Of a stretch of DNA of 64,000 nt, positions 1-8,342 are shown piece after piece. The DNA lies in contig JBEKIJ010000020.1 of NCBI GenBank assembly GCA_050011815.1, positions 1 to 64,000 on the forward strand. The letters run 5' to 3'. Positions within the stretch are counted from its first letter, which is position 1; every line of letters begins with the position of its first letter. The stretch comes from Chersky-840 sp050011815. Lineage in GTDB: Bacteria > Actinomycetota > Acidimicrobiia > Acidimicrobiales > UBA8190. The notes beneath the pieces are model-generated. The model saw only the letters and a program-made list of their open reading frames with translations, had not been told where the DNA came from and searched no databases. The translations under genes were made by a program, and so were the position numbers.

Positions 1-1608
1 CGCTCGAGCAACTACAACTACCAGACCGCCCTGGTCACCATGCAGCCGCTCAACGGCTTCCTCCTCAACGTGTTGTGGCTCAACTACGACCAGACCGACC
101 CCGCCGTCTTGACGCAGTACGGGGGCGGGACCTGCACCCCCGCGTACTACTACACACCCAACCCCAACGCCCTGGGGGCCAACTGCCAGAGCATCGACTT
201 CGTCACCGCCGACACCCTGACCGGGAACCTGTTCATGAACGACACGGTCTTCGTGTGCGGGAGCCCGAAGTTCGACAATGTGGAGACCGCCGACCCCAGT
301 GAGGACTGGTACGAGGACGGGGGTGGTTGCTCGGGCACCCCGGCCGGGGACACCACGCTCAGCTCCGGTCTGACGAGCGGGAACACCTACACGCAGTTGA
401 GCGTGGCCGCCATCGGCCAGGCCGAGGCCGTGAACGACACGCTCACCATGGGCGTCGGGTCGACGACCCAGACCGTGACGGTCTCGACCGCCGCGTCTGT
501 CGGCGCCACGACGATCCATGTCTCGAGCTTCGTGGCCAACGCCGCCTATGCCTCGGGCACCCCGGTCAACGACAACGCCACCGGCACGTGGATGAGTGGC
601 GTCCCCGTGGAGCCGATCCCCACCGACAACAGCACACTCAACACCGACGCCGCCTCGAACGGGTGCGTCTACCAGGGCCCCACCACCATCACGCTCAACG
701 GCACGGCCAATACGATGACGGTCAACAGCCCTGGCACCCCCTCGGGAAAGCCCACCGGCGCACCGGGGACCTCGGTCTCCAACGACCCCCTCAACGCGGC
801 GGCCAACACCGCCAACGTGTGCGTGCCCGCGTCCTGGCCGGGCACGGTGGCGATTCCCGCCAACGGCGTGGTGTACGTCGAAGGCTGTCAGACGACGCCG
901 GTCAACTACGTCACGACCTCGGGCGGGATAACCAAGTGCAACAACCAGACCTACAACCCGTTGTCGGCGGCGGGGGCGACCGGGTCGGGATCCGACATCA
1001 CCGGTGACGCCATCGTGCAGGGCACGGTCAACTCGCCCATGACGATCGGATCGGCCAACAACATCGTCATCGACGGGAACATCTGCTACGCGGACAACGT
1101 GTCGGGCGGCACGTGCACGGCGGTGCCGGCGGCTCCCTCCACCGACGTGCTGGGCCTGGTGGCCGACAACTACGTCGAGATCAACCACCCGGTCACCTCC
1201 GACGGTCACGGCGGATTCAACAACGTGAGCAACTGCTCATCCACGCTGGGCTCGGGCCTGCCCACCTGCGACCTGTCGAACCCGTACATCGACGCCGTCA
1301 TTCTGGCGCTGAACCACTCGTTCCTGGTCAACAACTACAACTCGGGGAGCACCCTCGGGACGCTGAACATCTACGGCACCATCGACCAGGACTGGCGCGG
1401 GCCCGTCGGGACGGGCAGCGGGTCGACGATCAACACGGGCTACGCCAAGAACTACCAGTACGACCCGCGCCTGGTGTACCTGTCGCCGCCGTACTACCTG
1501 AACCCCGGCACCTCGCAGTGGGGCTTCTCGGCCTTCACCGTGGACGCCGGTGTGTGCCAGCTGGCCACGGGCTCGCCCAACACCAGCGACTGCACCACCT
1601 TCCCGTAG
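1..1608 (+). CDS. Exported pilus-associated-type protein, 5' truncated
   Basis: The reading frame is open from the first base, so the N-terminus lies outside the window; about 535 C-terminal residues remain. The text is rich in Asn, Thr, Gly and Ser with scattered cysteines, as in secreted surface proteins. Near the visible start it reads LNYDQTDP followed by DTLTGNLFMND and VFVCGSPKF. This resembles the large PilX/DUF4900-like proteins found with actinobacterial type IV pilus genes, which often read DYETxDP and then a GPxHSND-like segment. Around residues 115-190 a Thr/Val-rich segment (QTVTVSTAASVGATTIHV) looks like an inserted beta-sandwich repeat. The C-terminal part (NHSFLVNNY, GTIDQDWRG, YDPRLVY) is typical of these proteins. 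Surface location is inferred; the family name is tentative. Confidence 0.6.
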   Translation, partial: RSSNYNYQTALVTMQPLNGFLLNVLWLNYDQTDPAVLTQYGGGTCTPAYYYTPNPNALGANCQSIDFVTADTLTGNLFMNDTVFVCGSPKFDNVETADPSEDWYEDGGGCSGTPAGDTTLSSGLTSGNTYTQLSVAAIGQAEAVNDTLTMGVGSTTQTVTVSTAASVGATTIHVSSFVANAAYASGTPVNDNATGTWMSGVPVEPIPTDNSTLNTDAASNGCVYQGPTTITLNGTANTMTVNSPGTPSGKPTGAPGTSVSNDPLNAAANTANVCVPASWPGTVAIPANGVVYVEGCQTTPVNYVTTSGGITKCNNQTYNPLSAAGATGSGSDITGDAIVQGTVNSPMTIGSANNIVIDGNICYADNVSGGTCTAVPAAPSTDVLGLVADNYVEINHPVTSDGHGGFNNVSNCSSTLGSGLPTCDLSNPYIDAVILALNHSFLVNNYNSGSTLGTLNIYGTIDQDWRGPVGTGSGSTINTGYAKNYQYDPRLVYLSPPYYLNPGTSQWGFSAFTVDAGVCQLATGSPNTSDCTTFP

Positions 1609-1640
1609 CCGGGCCTCCGTCGCCGGCGGTCGTCGGCCGG

Positions 1641-1646
1641 TAACCT
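1641..1646 (+). promoter_or_regulatory. Leaderless-type -10 element for fabZ
   Basis: TAACCT lies 8 nt before the GTG at 1655, and no Shine-Dalgarno is visible. The same spacing recurs before many first genes in this window, so transcription probably begins at or next to the start codon. Confidence 0.5.
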
Positions 1647-1654
1647 CGGCGGCC

Positions 1655-2074
1655 GTGCTGCGCCCCGAGGACATCCTGCCCCATCGAGCACCGTTCCTCC
1701 TGGTGGACGAGGTCACCGAGCTCGATCCGGGGCAACGGGCCCGGGGTCGCTGGCACCTGCGCGGCGACGAGGCCTTCTTCGCCGGACACTTCCCGGGGCG
1801 GCCCACCCTGCCCGGAGTGCTCATGGTCGAGTCCCTGGCCCAGCTGGGCGGGATCGCCGTGCTCAGCGACGACCGCTTCACCGGCAAGCTCCCCCTCTTC
1901 GGCGGGATCGACAAGGCCCGCTTCCGCCGACAAGTCGTCCCGGGGGAGGTCCTCGACCTCGAAGTCACGCTCGGAAGGCTCTCGGCACGGGCCGGCACGG
2001 GCCGGGGCCGGGCGTCGGTGGACGGCGAGCTGGCGTGCGAAGCTGAGCTCCTCTTCGTCATCGTGGACAGCTGA
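1655..2074 (+). CDS. fabZ: 3-hydroxyacyl-ACP dehydratase FabZ-like, hot-dog fold
   Basis: Predicted to dehydrate 3-hydroxyacyl-ACP to trans-2-enoyl-ACP in cytosolic type II fatty-acid synthesis. The protein is 139 aa, the usual FabZ size. It has the family start (LPHRAPFLLVDEV), the catalytic His segment GHFPGRPTLPGVLMVE with its following Glu, and the LFGGIDKARFRRQVVPGE strand pair. The GTG at 1655 was chosen because the homologous sequence begins there and a -10-like TAACCT ends 8 nt upstream. An upstream in-frame start would extend into the preceding gene with an unlikely sequence. It stands alone, away from other fatty-acid genes, so it may act on a special acyl chain. Confidence 0.88.
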   Translation: MLRPEDILPHRAPFLLVDEVTELDPGQRARGRWHLRGDEAFFAGHFPGRPTLPGVLMVESLAQLGGIAVLSDDRFTGKLPLFGGIDKARFRRQVVPGEVLDLEVTLGRLSARAGTGRGRASVDGELACEAELLFVIVDS

Positions 2075-2089
2075 GCGAGGGGAGCCGAC

Positions 2090-2860
2090 GTGCGCATCGC
2101 CACCTGGAACGTCAACTCGCTCAATGCCCGGCTGCCGCGCGTCGAGGAGTGGCTCGACTACGCGCGTCCTGACGTGCTGTGCATGCAGGAGACCAAGCTC
2201 GCCGACGCCGCCTTCCCCACCATGGCGTTCTCCGCCCTCGGCTACGAGTCGGCCTCCCACGGCGACGGGCGGTGGAACGGGGTGGCCATCGCCAGCCGGG
2301 TCGGGCTCGACGACGTGACGCGGGGCCTCGGTGGCCCCGCCGACGACCAGGGGGCGCGTCTTGTGGCCGCCACGTGTGGCGGGGTGCGGGTGCACAGCGT
2401 CTACGTTCCCAACGGTCGGGAGGTGGCCAGCGAGCACTACGAGGCCAAGCTGGCCTGGTACGCGGAGCTGCTCGCCTACCTGGAGCGGACCTACAAACCC
2501 ACCGACAACGTGGCGGTGTGCGGGGACTTCAACGTCGCCCCCGAGGACCGCGACGTCTGGGACCCGGCCGCCATGGTGGGATCCACGCACGTGACCGCCC
2601 CCGAGCGGGCCAGCCTGCGGGCTCTGGAGGACTGGGGCCTCGTCGATTCCTTCCGGCTGGTTCGCAGCGAGGACCAGCTCTTCACCTGGTGGGACTACCG
2701 GGCCGGCAACTTCCACAAGCACATGGGTTTGCGGATCGACCTCGTCATGCTCAGCCGTCCCCTCGCCGACCACGTCACCTACGCGCTCGTCGACCGCAAC
2801 GCCCGCAAGGGGAAACAGCCCTCCGACCACGCGCCGGTGCTCATCGACATCGACGTGTAA
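2090..2860 (+). CDS. xthA: Exodeoxyribonuclease III / AP endonuclease
   Basis: Mg-dependent EEP-family nuclease of base-excision repair; cleaves the phosphodiester backbone at abasic sites and has 3'-exonuclease activity. It is 256 aa, matching ExoIII. Visible motifs in order are WNVNS with the metal-site Asn7, QETK with Glu34, the GDFNVAP loop with the catalytic Asp/Asn pair, and the C-terminal SDHAPV with the active-site His. The GTG start has GAGGGGAG 5-8 nt upstream and lies 15 nt after fabZ, so the two are probably co-transcribed. The stop is 6 nt from the convergent helicase gene. Confidence 0.93.
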   Translation: MRIATWNVNSLNARLPRVEEWLDYARPDVLCMQETKLADAAFPTMAFSALGYESASHGDGRWNGVAIASRVGLDDVTRGLGGPADDQGARLVAATCGGVRVHSVYVPNGREVASEHYEAKLAWYAELLAYLERTYKPTDNVAVCGDFNVAPEDRDVWDPAAMVGSTHVTAPERASLRALEDWGLVDSFRLVRSEDQLFTWWDYRAGNFHKHMGLRIDLVMLSRPLADHVTYALVDRNARKGKQPSDHAPVLIDIDV

Positions 2861-2866
2861 GGCGCG

Positions 2867-4669
2867 TCAGCTGGCCCGATCGGCCGGGGTGGGGAGCATG
2901 GTGCGCAGCGACGCGATCCGCGACAGCCGGCCGGCGTCGGGCCCCGGGTCGTCGTCGCGACTGGCCTCTCGCACCGCCGCCAGCAGCGGCGACGGGTCGC
3001 AGCGCCAGGTCCGTCCGCCGACCCGGCGGGTGCGCGCCCACGAGCACCACAGGTCATCCTCGGCGCGCGTCAGCGCCACATAGAGGAGTCGGTGCTCTTC
3101 GGCCACGGCCTCGGGCGTGGTCGCATAGGCGATGGGCACCATCCCGTCCTCGAGCCCGATGACGGCCACCGCCGGCCACTCGAGCCCTTTGGCGCGGTGG
3201 AAGGTGGAGAGTTCCACGCCGTCCTCGGCGTCGAGCTCCATCGCCCCCTCGCCGCCGGCGACGACCCAGTCGAGGAACTCGCCCACGGTGGCGTCGGGGA
3301 ACTCGAGCGCGTGCTCGTCGGCGAGCTGGGCCAAGGCGCGGGGGAGACCGGCGTCGGTCGGGGCTCGGTCGTCACCTGTCGTCTCGCCCTCGTCATGGCC
3401 CGAGACGCGGCTCTGGCGGGCCACGACGAGCTCGGCCAGCGCGCTGCGGAGGTGACGGTGCTTCGGGGCCCGGCGCAGCTCGGCCAGCGCGCTGCGGGCG
3501 TCGGCCGCCTCCTTGGCCCCGCCGCTCACGCGGTGGGGGATCCCGGCCCGGGTCAGAGCCCGGGCGACGGGGTCGAGGCGCGAGTTGGTGCGGGCCAACA
3601 CCGCCAGATGCGACCAGGGGCGTCCCGGTCGATGCGCCTGGCGGAGCCAGCGCGCCACGGCGGCGGCTTCGTCGTCGTCGTCGTCGAAACCGTCGACAAC
3701 CGGGCTCGGCCCATCGGGGCGCGACGCTTGGCTCGGATCGGACCCGAGCACCGCGCTGGCGGCTCCCACGACCTGGGGTGTCGACCGGTGGTTGTCGTCG
3801 AGCCGCAGGACCGAGGTGCCGGGGAGAAGCTCGGGCAGGCGATCGAGGAGGGTGGGGTCCGCTCCGTTCCACGCGTAGATGGCCTGTCGGGGGTCGCCCA
3901 CCACGAAGAGGTCGTGGCTGTCGCCGAGCCAGGCCTTGAGCAGACGCCACTGGGTGGGGTTCACGTCCTGGAACTCGTCGACGAACACGTGGCGGATGCG
4001 CCACCGCTGGGCCGCGGCGGCGGCCCCGTCGTCTTCGAGCAGCGACGCGCACCGCGTCACGAGGTCGTCGAGGTCGAGCAGATTGCGCCGGGTCTTCTCG
4101 GCGACGTAGCCGGTGTAGATCCCGGAGATGTCGGCGCGAGAGACACCGGGCGGGGTGTCCCGGCCCGCCGCGAGCGCGGCGGCCGCGTAGTCGTCGGCCG
4201 ACACCATGCTGACCTGGGCCCAATGGAGCTCCCCCAGCACCGCCGCGATCTGCGTGGGCTTGACCCGGGTCCCCGAGCCGAGCACGGCCCGGACCAGGCG
4301 CGCCGGATCGTCCATGACGACCGGAGGGCGCACCCCCCGGTCCGCCCAGTGGCGACGAAGCTGCGCGAAGGCCATGGCATGGAACGTCCCCGCCGACACC
4401 CCGCCCGGGACCCCCAGCCGGGCCAGGCGCTGGCGCAGCTCCCGGGACGCCTTGCGGGTGAAGGTCACGACCAGGGTGTGCTCGGCCCGGGCCGAGCCGT
4501 CGAGAATGCGCCGGGCCACCCGGCGCGCCAGGACCGTCGTCTTGCCCGATCCGGCCGCGGCCAGCACGCACAACGGGGCGTCTTCGCACGTCACGGCGGC
4601 CTGTTGGGCCGGGGTCAGGCCGTGCACCAGCGCCGACGGGCTGAGGACGCGGGAGGTGGGGCTGGGCAC
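2867..4669 (-). CDS. UvrD/Rep-family superfamily 1 DNA helicase, UvrD2-like
   Basis: ATP-dependent 3'-5' DNA helicase, 600 aa. The Q-motif region LTPAQQAAV is followed by Walker A AAAGSGKT (about residues 37-44), motif Ia TFTRKASREL, motif II VDEFQDVN, motif III GDPRQAIYAWNGADP, motif IV DDNHRST, motif V FHRAKGLEWPAV and motif VI LYVALTRAE. The NGADP variant resembles mycobacterial UvrD2. However, the protein ends soon after motif VI, without the tetracysteine and HRDC regions of UvrD2. The GTG start at 4669 lies 7 nt after a TACGGT -10-like element. The open frame upstream is only the antisense of the divergent hydrolase. Role in repair or recombination is inferred. Confidence 0.88.
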   Translation of the reverse strand: MPSPTSRVLSPSALVHGLTPAQQAAVTCEDAPLCVLAAAGSGKTTVLARRVARRILDGSARAEHTLVVTFTRKASRELRQRLARLGVPGGVSAGTFHAMAFAQLRRHWADRGVRPPVVMDDPARLVRAVLGSGTRVKPTQIAAVLGELHWAQVSMVSADDYAAAALAAGRDTPPGVSRADISGIYTGYVAEKTRRNLLDLDDLVTRCASLLEDDGAAAAAQRWRIRHVFVDEFQDVNPTQWRLLKAWLGDSHDLFVVGDPRQAIYAWNGADPTLLDRLPELLPGTSVLRLDDNHRSTPQVVGAASAVLGSDPSQASRPDGPSPVVDGFDDDDDEAAAVARWLRQAHRPGRPWSHLAVLARTNSRLDPVARALTRAGIPHRVSGGAKEAADARSALAELRRAPKHRHLRSALAELVVARQSRVSGHDEGETTGDDRAPTDAGLPRALAQLADEHALEFPDATVGEFLDWVVAGGEGAMELDAEDGVELSTFHRAKGLEWPAVAVIGLEDGMVPIAYATTPEAVAEEHRLLYVALTRAEDDLWCSWARTRRVGGRTWRCDPSPLLAAVREASRDDDPGPDAGRLSRIASLRTMLPTPADRAS

Positions 4670-4676
4670 CGAGCCG

Positions 4677-4682
4677 ACCGTA
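4677..4682 (-). promoter_or_regulatory. Leaderless-type -10 element for the UvrD2-like helicase
   Basis: On the minus strand TACGGT ends 7 nt before the GTG at 4669. It fixes the helicase start and faces away from the hydrolase promoter at 4735. Confidence 0.45.
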
Positions 4683-4734
4683 TCGGCGGGGTGTAACGGC
4701 TCGGGGGATGGGTGGTGGTCGAGCACCTCGGGGG

Positions 4735-4740
4735 TAGCCT
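4735..4740 (+). promoter_or_regulatory. Leaderless-type -10 element for the alpha/beta hydrolase
   Basis: TAGCCT lies 7 nt before the GTG at 4748, with no Shine-Dalgarno. It favours this start over the in-frame upstream ATG at 4712. Confidence 0.5.
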
Positions 4741-4747
4741 CCCCGGG

Positions 4748-5521
4748 GTGCTGCGGTCGCTCGCCGGTGGGATGTTGTACGGCGAGACGTGGGGAGACGG
4801 CCCCCCCACCGTCCTGGCGCTGCACGGATGGCGGCGCAGCCACGGGGACTTCGCCGGCTCCCTGGGCCCCCCTTCCCCCCACGGCCCCGTGGCCACCCTG
4901 GCGCCGGATCTCCCCGGGTTCGGTGCCACCCCGCCGCCCTCCGTGGCGTGGGGGTCGCCGGAGTACGCGGCGGCGATGGCCCGCCTGCTCGAGGACACCG
5001 AAGGCCCCGGGCCCGGGCCCGGGCTCGTCGTCGTCGGGCATTCCCTCGGGGGTCGCATCGCGGTACGCCTGGCGGCGGCTCGCCCCGAGCTCGTCCGGGC
5101 CCTGGTGCTCACCGGGGCACCGCTCGTCCCTCGGCCCGGGCCGTCGCGCCGGGCACCGTTGGCCTTCCGCACCGCCCGCCTCCTGCACCGCGCCCACCTG
5201 GTGGGCGAGGCGCGCATGGAACGGGCGCGTCAGCGTCACGGCTCGGCCGACTACCGCGCCGCCCAGGGGGTCATGCGCGAGGTGCTCGTCCGCCTCGTGA
5301 ACGAGCGCTACGACGACGCCGTGTCCCAGCTGCGGTGCCCGGTCGAGCTCGTCTGGGGTGACGACGACGCCGAAGCGCCGCTCGAGACGGCCCGCGCCCT
5401 GGCGGCGGCGATCCCTCAGGCGCATCTGACCGTGTCCCCCGGGGCGGGACACCTCCTGCCCTTGACGCGGCCCGACGAGCTGCGTGACGCGGTCGAGCGA
5501 GCGTTGGCCGCCAGCTCGTGA
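4748..5521 (+). CDS. Alpha/beta-hydrolase fold protein
   Basis: A 257-aa soluble serine hydrolase. The oxyanion region is VLALHGW, the nucleophile elbow is VVGHSLGGR, and a C-terminal ELVWGDDDAEAP and GAGHLLPL supply the probable acid and catalytic His. Substrate is unknown. Start GTG 4748 is supported by the TAGCCT element. Its TGA overlaps the GTG of the next gene by 4 nt (GTGA), so it is translationally coupled to a membrane Mur ligase and then Ddl. That context suggests a cell-envelope role, for example trimming of a peptide or ester, but this is inference only. Confidence 0.85.
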   Translation: MLRSLAGGMLYGETWGDGPPTVLALHGWRRSHGDFAGSLGPPSPHGPVATLAPDLPGFGATPPPSVAWGSPEYAAAMARLLEDTEGPGPGPGLVVVGHSLGGRIAVRLAAARPELVRALVLTGAPLVPRPGPSRRAPLAFRTARLLHRAHLVGEARMERARQRHGSADYRAAQGVMREVLVRLVNERYDDAVSQLRCPVELVWGDDDAEAPLETARALAAAIPQAHLTVSPGAGHLLPLTRPDELRDAVERALAASS

Positions 5522-7059
5522 TCATCCGTTCGGTGGTGGTCGCGGCGAGCGCGTTGTCGATCGCGGTCGCCGGGATCCGATGGCTGCGCGTCGCCCAGCG
5601 CGAGCACTACGTCGTCGACGCCGTCACCCGCTTCGCGCTGCGGTGGTGGACCCGCGTGCCGGTCAATCTGGCCGGGGTCTGCGTGGCGGTCGCCGGCCTG
5701 CTGCTGTCGGCGCATTGGCCGGCGTTCGCCTTGGCCACCGCGGCGGTGGTGGCGATCGGGCCCATCGGGTTGTCGCTCCGAGGCCGGACCTCGCCGCTGG
5801 CCTGGACACGACGCCTCCGCACGTTGGCGGTCGTCTGGGCCGCGCTCGAAGCCGGAGCCGTGGTGGGTGGGGCCCTCGCCGGGGAGGGACCGGTGGCGGG
5901 CGCCGCCGCCGCGCTGGCGGTGCCCGCCCTCGTCGACCTGGCCTGCTGGTGCACGGGGCCTCTCGAACGGCGCCTGGCCCGGTCGCATGTGGCCCGGGCC
6001 AGGGCGCGCCTGGCCCGAGTGGCACCCACCGTGGTCGCCGTCACCGGCTCGTACGGAAAGACGAGCACCAAGGGCTACATCGCGCACCTCGTCGGGGGGG
6101 CCCGCACCGTCGTCGCCAGCCCCGCCAGCTTCAACAACCGGGCCGGGCTGGCCCGCGCCGTCAACGAACACCTGGCCGACGGCACCGAGGTCTTCGTGGC
6201 CGAGATGGGCACCTACGGCCGGGGGGAGATCGCCGAGCTGTGTTCGTGGATCTCCCCCGACGTGGCCGTGATCACCGCCGTCGGTCCCGTGCACCTCGAG
6301 CGATTCCGTTCCGAAGACCGCATCCTGGAGGCCAAGGCCGAGATCCTCGAGGGGGCGCGGTGCGCGGTGCTCGTGGTCGACGACGAGCGCCTGGCGGCGC
6401 TGGCCGAGAAGACGGCGCGCACGGGGGCTCGAGTGTGGCGGGTCTCGGGGCGCGACGCGAGCGCCGAGGTGTGCGTGATCGACGAGGGCGGCCTGAGCAC
6501 CCTGTACGTCCGGGGAGAGGTGATCGCCCGCGCCGTCGCCGTGGAGGGCCGACCGGGCAACGTCGCCGCCGCCGTCGCCGTTGCCCTCGAGCTCGGGGTG
6601 AGCGCGGCCGACGTGGTCGATCGGCTCCCCACGTTGCCGGTGGCTCCCCACCGTCTCGAACAGTCGGTCGGCACCGGCGGTGTCGTCGTGCTCGACGACA
6701 CCTACAACGCCAACCCGGCGGGCGCCCGCGCCGCCCTGGCGACGCTGGCTCGGCTGGGGACCGACGGGGCGCGGCGCGTGGTGGTCACGCCGGGCATGGT
6801 CGAGCTCGGACCTCGTCAGGACAAGGAGAACGCCGGCTTCGCTTCGGATCTCGCCGCGGTGGCCACCGACCTCGTCGTGGTGGGACGCACCAACCGCCGG
6901 GCCCTGGTCCGAGGAGCCCGCAAGACGCCATCGTCATCGGGTCCCCCCCGGATCGTGGTGGTGCGGACGCGCCCGAAGGCCACCGAGTGGGTCCGCCTGC
7001 ATCTGCACCACGGTGACGTCGTGCTGTACGAGAACGACCTGCCCGACCACTACCCTTGA
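5518..7059 (+). CDS. Mur ligase family protein with N-terminal membrane domain (MurF-like)
   Basis: 513 aa. The first roughly 145 residues are hydrophobic with four or five likely membrane segments (about 1-20, 50-65, 68-86, 102-120, 125-142). A Mur ligase core follows: P-loop GSYGKTS at about 177-183, SFNNRAGLARAVN, the VAEMGTYGRGEI region, and DDTYNANP near residue 395 as in MurF. Such ligases couple ATP hydrolysis to formation of an amide bond on a UDP-linked or lipid-linked cell-wall precursor. Ordinary MurF is soluble, so this is either a membrane-bound MurF variant or a ligase for another lipid-linked peptide. It overlaps the upstream hydrolase by 4 nt and precedes ddl. Confidence 0.82.
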   Translation: MIIRSVVVAASALSIAVAGIRWLRVAQREHYVVDAVTRFALRWWTRVPVNLAGVCVAVAGLLLSAHWPAFALATAAVVAIGPIGLSLRGRTSPLAWTRRLRTLAVVWAALEAGAVVGGALAGEGPVAGAAAALAVPALVDLACWCTGPLERRLARSHVARARARLARVAPTVVAVTGSYGKTSTKGYIAHLVGGARTVVASPASFNNRAGLARAVNEHLADGTEVFVAEMGTYGRGEIAELCSWISPDVAVITAVGPVHLERFRSEDRILEAKAEILEGARCAVLVVDDERLAALAEKTARTGARVWRVSGRDASAEVCVIDEGGLSTLYVRGEVIARAVAVEGRPGNVAAAVAVALELGVSAADVVDRLPTLPVAPHRLEQSVGTGGVVVLDDTYNANPAGARAALATLARLGTDGARRVVVTPGMVELGPRQDKENAGFASDLAAVATDLVVVGRTNRRALVRGARKTPSSSGPPRIVVVRTRPKATEWVRLHLHHGDVVLYENDLPDHYP

Positions 7060-7118
7060 GCGCCGCCGGACCGTGGCCTGACCACGGTCGGCTCTCACCG
7101 AGCTCAGGAGCGCAGCTT

Positions 7119-8267
7119 TTGAACGTCAACACCGCCAAGGTCGCCGTCGTCTTCGGGGGACCGTCTCCGGAACACGACGTGAGCATCCTGACGGGATTGC
7201 AGGCGGCGCGCGAGCTGGCCCGCGCCCGGCGCGACGTCATCGGCCTGTACTGGACCAAGACCGGGGAGTGGTATCGCGTCGACGCCTCGCTCGAAGCCGT
7301 CGACTTCATCGACGGCGTCCCGCGCCGCGCCCAGGCGCTGCAACTCGTCACCGGCGGGGAGGGATCGGGGTTCGTGGCCGGAGCCGGTCGCCTGGGCCGC
7401 ACCCGCCCGCTCCCGGTGGACGTGGTGGTGAATTGCTGTCACGGCGGTCCCGGGGAGGACGGCACCCTCCAGGCCGCCCTCGACCTCGTGGGCGCGGCCT
7501 ACACCGGGCCCGGCGTGGCGGCCGCGGCGTTGGGCATGGACAAGCTGGCCTTCGCCGGCGTGGTGCAGGCGGCGGGACTGCCGGTGCTGGCCCGGGTCCT
7601 GCTGTCCAAGGACGCCGACGGAGACAGGTCGGGGGGAGACGACGGGATCGGGTTCCCGGGGCCCTACATCCTCAAGCCCCGCTTCGGGGGCTCGTCGATC
7701 GGGGTCGAGGTGGTGGCCGATTCGGTCACGGCCCGAGCGCGCCTCGATGCCAACGCGCATCTGCGCCATGGTGCGGTGGTCGAGCCCTACCGCCAGGACC
7801 TCTTCGACCTGAACGTGGCCGTTCGGAGTTGGCCCGAGGTGGAGCTGTCCGCCATCGAACGCCCGCTGCGCTCGAGCACCTCGAGCGAGATCCTGGGCTA
7901 CGCCGACAAGTACGTGGGCGGGGAGGGGATGGCCAGCGCCCCCCGTGAGCTCCCCGCGGAGCTCGACCCCGCTCTTGCCGGTGCGCTCCGTGATGCGGCG
8001 CGCACCGTGTCGGTTCTCGCCGACGTGAGGGGGGTGGCGCGCATCGACTTCCTCTCCGACGGCAAAGCCCTCTTCGTGAACGAGGTCAACACCGTCCCGG
8101 GCTCGCTGGCGCGCTATCTCTGGGTGGCGCCGCCGTTGCCGTTCATCGAGCTGCTCGACGGGCTCATCGACGAGGCGCTGTCTCGGCCCACGGTCCGCCA
8201 CAACGCCACCGGCGCGGACGGAACCGTGTTGCGCAGTGCCGGAGGCATCGCCGGCAAGCTCGCCTGA
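7119..8267 (+). CDS. ddl: D-alanine--D-alanine ligase
   Basis: ATP-grasp enzyme that makes the D-Ala-D-Ala dipeptide added to the peptidoglycan precursor by MurF-type ligases. 382 aa. N-terminal VVFGGPSPEHDVS, the HGGPGEDGTLQ loop, ATP-grasp YILKPRFGGSSIGVEVV and the C-terminal FVNEVNTVPG metal/substrate segment are all present. The TTG at 7119 is preferred because AGGAG ends 8 nt before it and the homologous N-terminus begins there. A TTG overlapping the previous stop at 7056 is possible but has no ribosome-binding site. Directly follows the membrane Mur ligase, so the two probably work in sequence. Confidence 0.93.
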   Translation: MNVNTAKVAVVFGGPSPEHDVSILTGLQAARELARARRDVIGLYWTKTGEWYRVDASLEAVDFIDGVPRRAQALQLVTGGEGSGFVAGAGRLGRTRPLPVDVVVNCCHGGPGEDGTLQAALDLVGAAYTGPGVAAAALGMDKLAFAGVVQAAGLPVLARVLLSKDADGDRSGGDDGIGFPGPYILKPRFGGSSIGVEVVADSVTARARLDANAHLRHGAVVEPYRQDLFDLNVAVRSWPEVELSAIERPLRSSTSSEILGYADKYVGGEGMASAPRELPAELDPALAGALRDAARTVSVLADVRGVARIDFLSDGKALFVNEVNTVPGSLARYLWVAPPLPFIELLDGLIDEALSRPTVRHNATGADGTVLRSAGGIAGKLA

Positions 8268-8328
8268 CCAGGGACCGCCCCGGCCGCCCCGCCGGCGCGT
8301 ATGGCACCGTGCCCCCGAGGCCCGGGGA

Positions 8329-8334
8329 TACGCT
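8329..8334 (+). promoter_or_regulatory. Leaderless-type -10 element for the PH/SHOCT gene
   Basis: TACGCT ends 8 nt before the ATG at 8343. There is no Shine-Dalgarno in the interval. Confidence 0.45.
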
Positions 8335-8342
8335 TGCGCGGC

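Noticed and set aside
4670..5452. N-terminal extension of the helicase up to 5452
   Set aside because: The extension is antisense to the alpha/beta hydrolase, and a promoter-like TACGGT sits 7 nt before GTG 4669.
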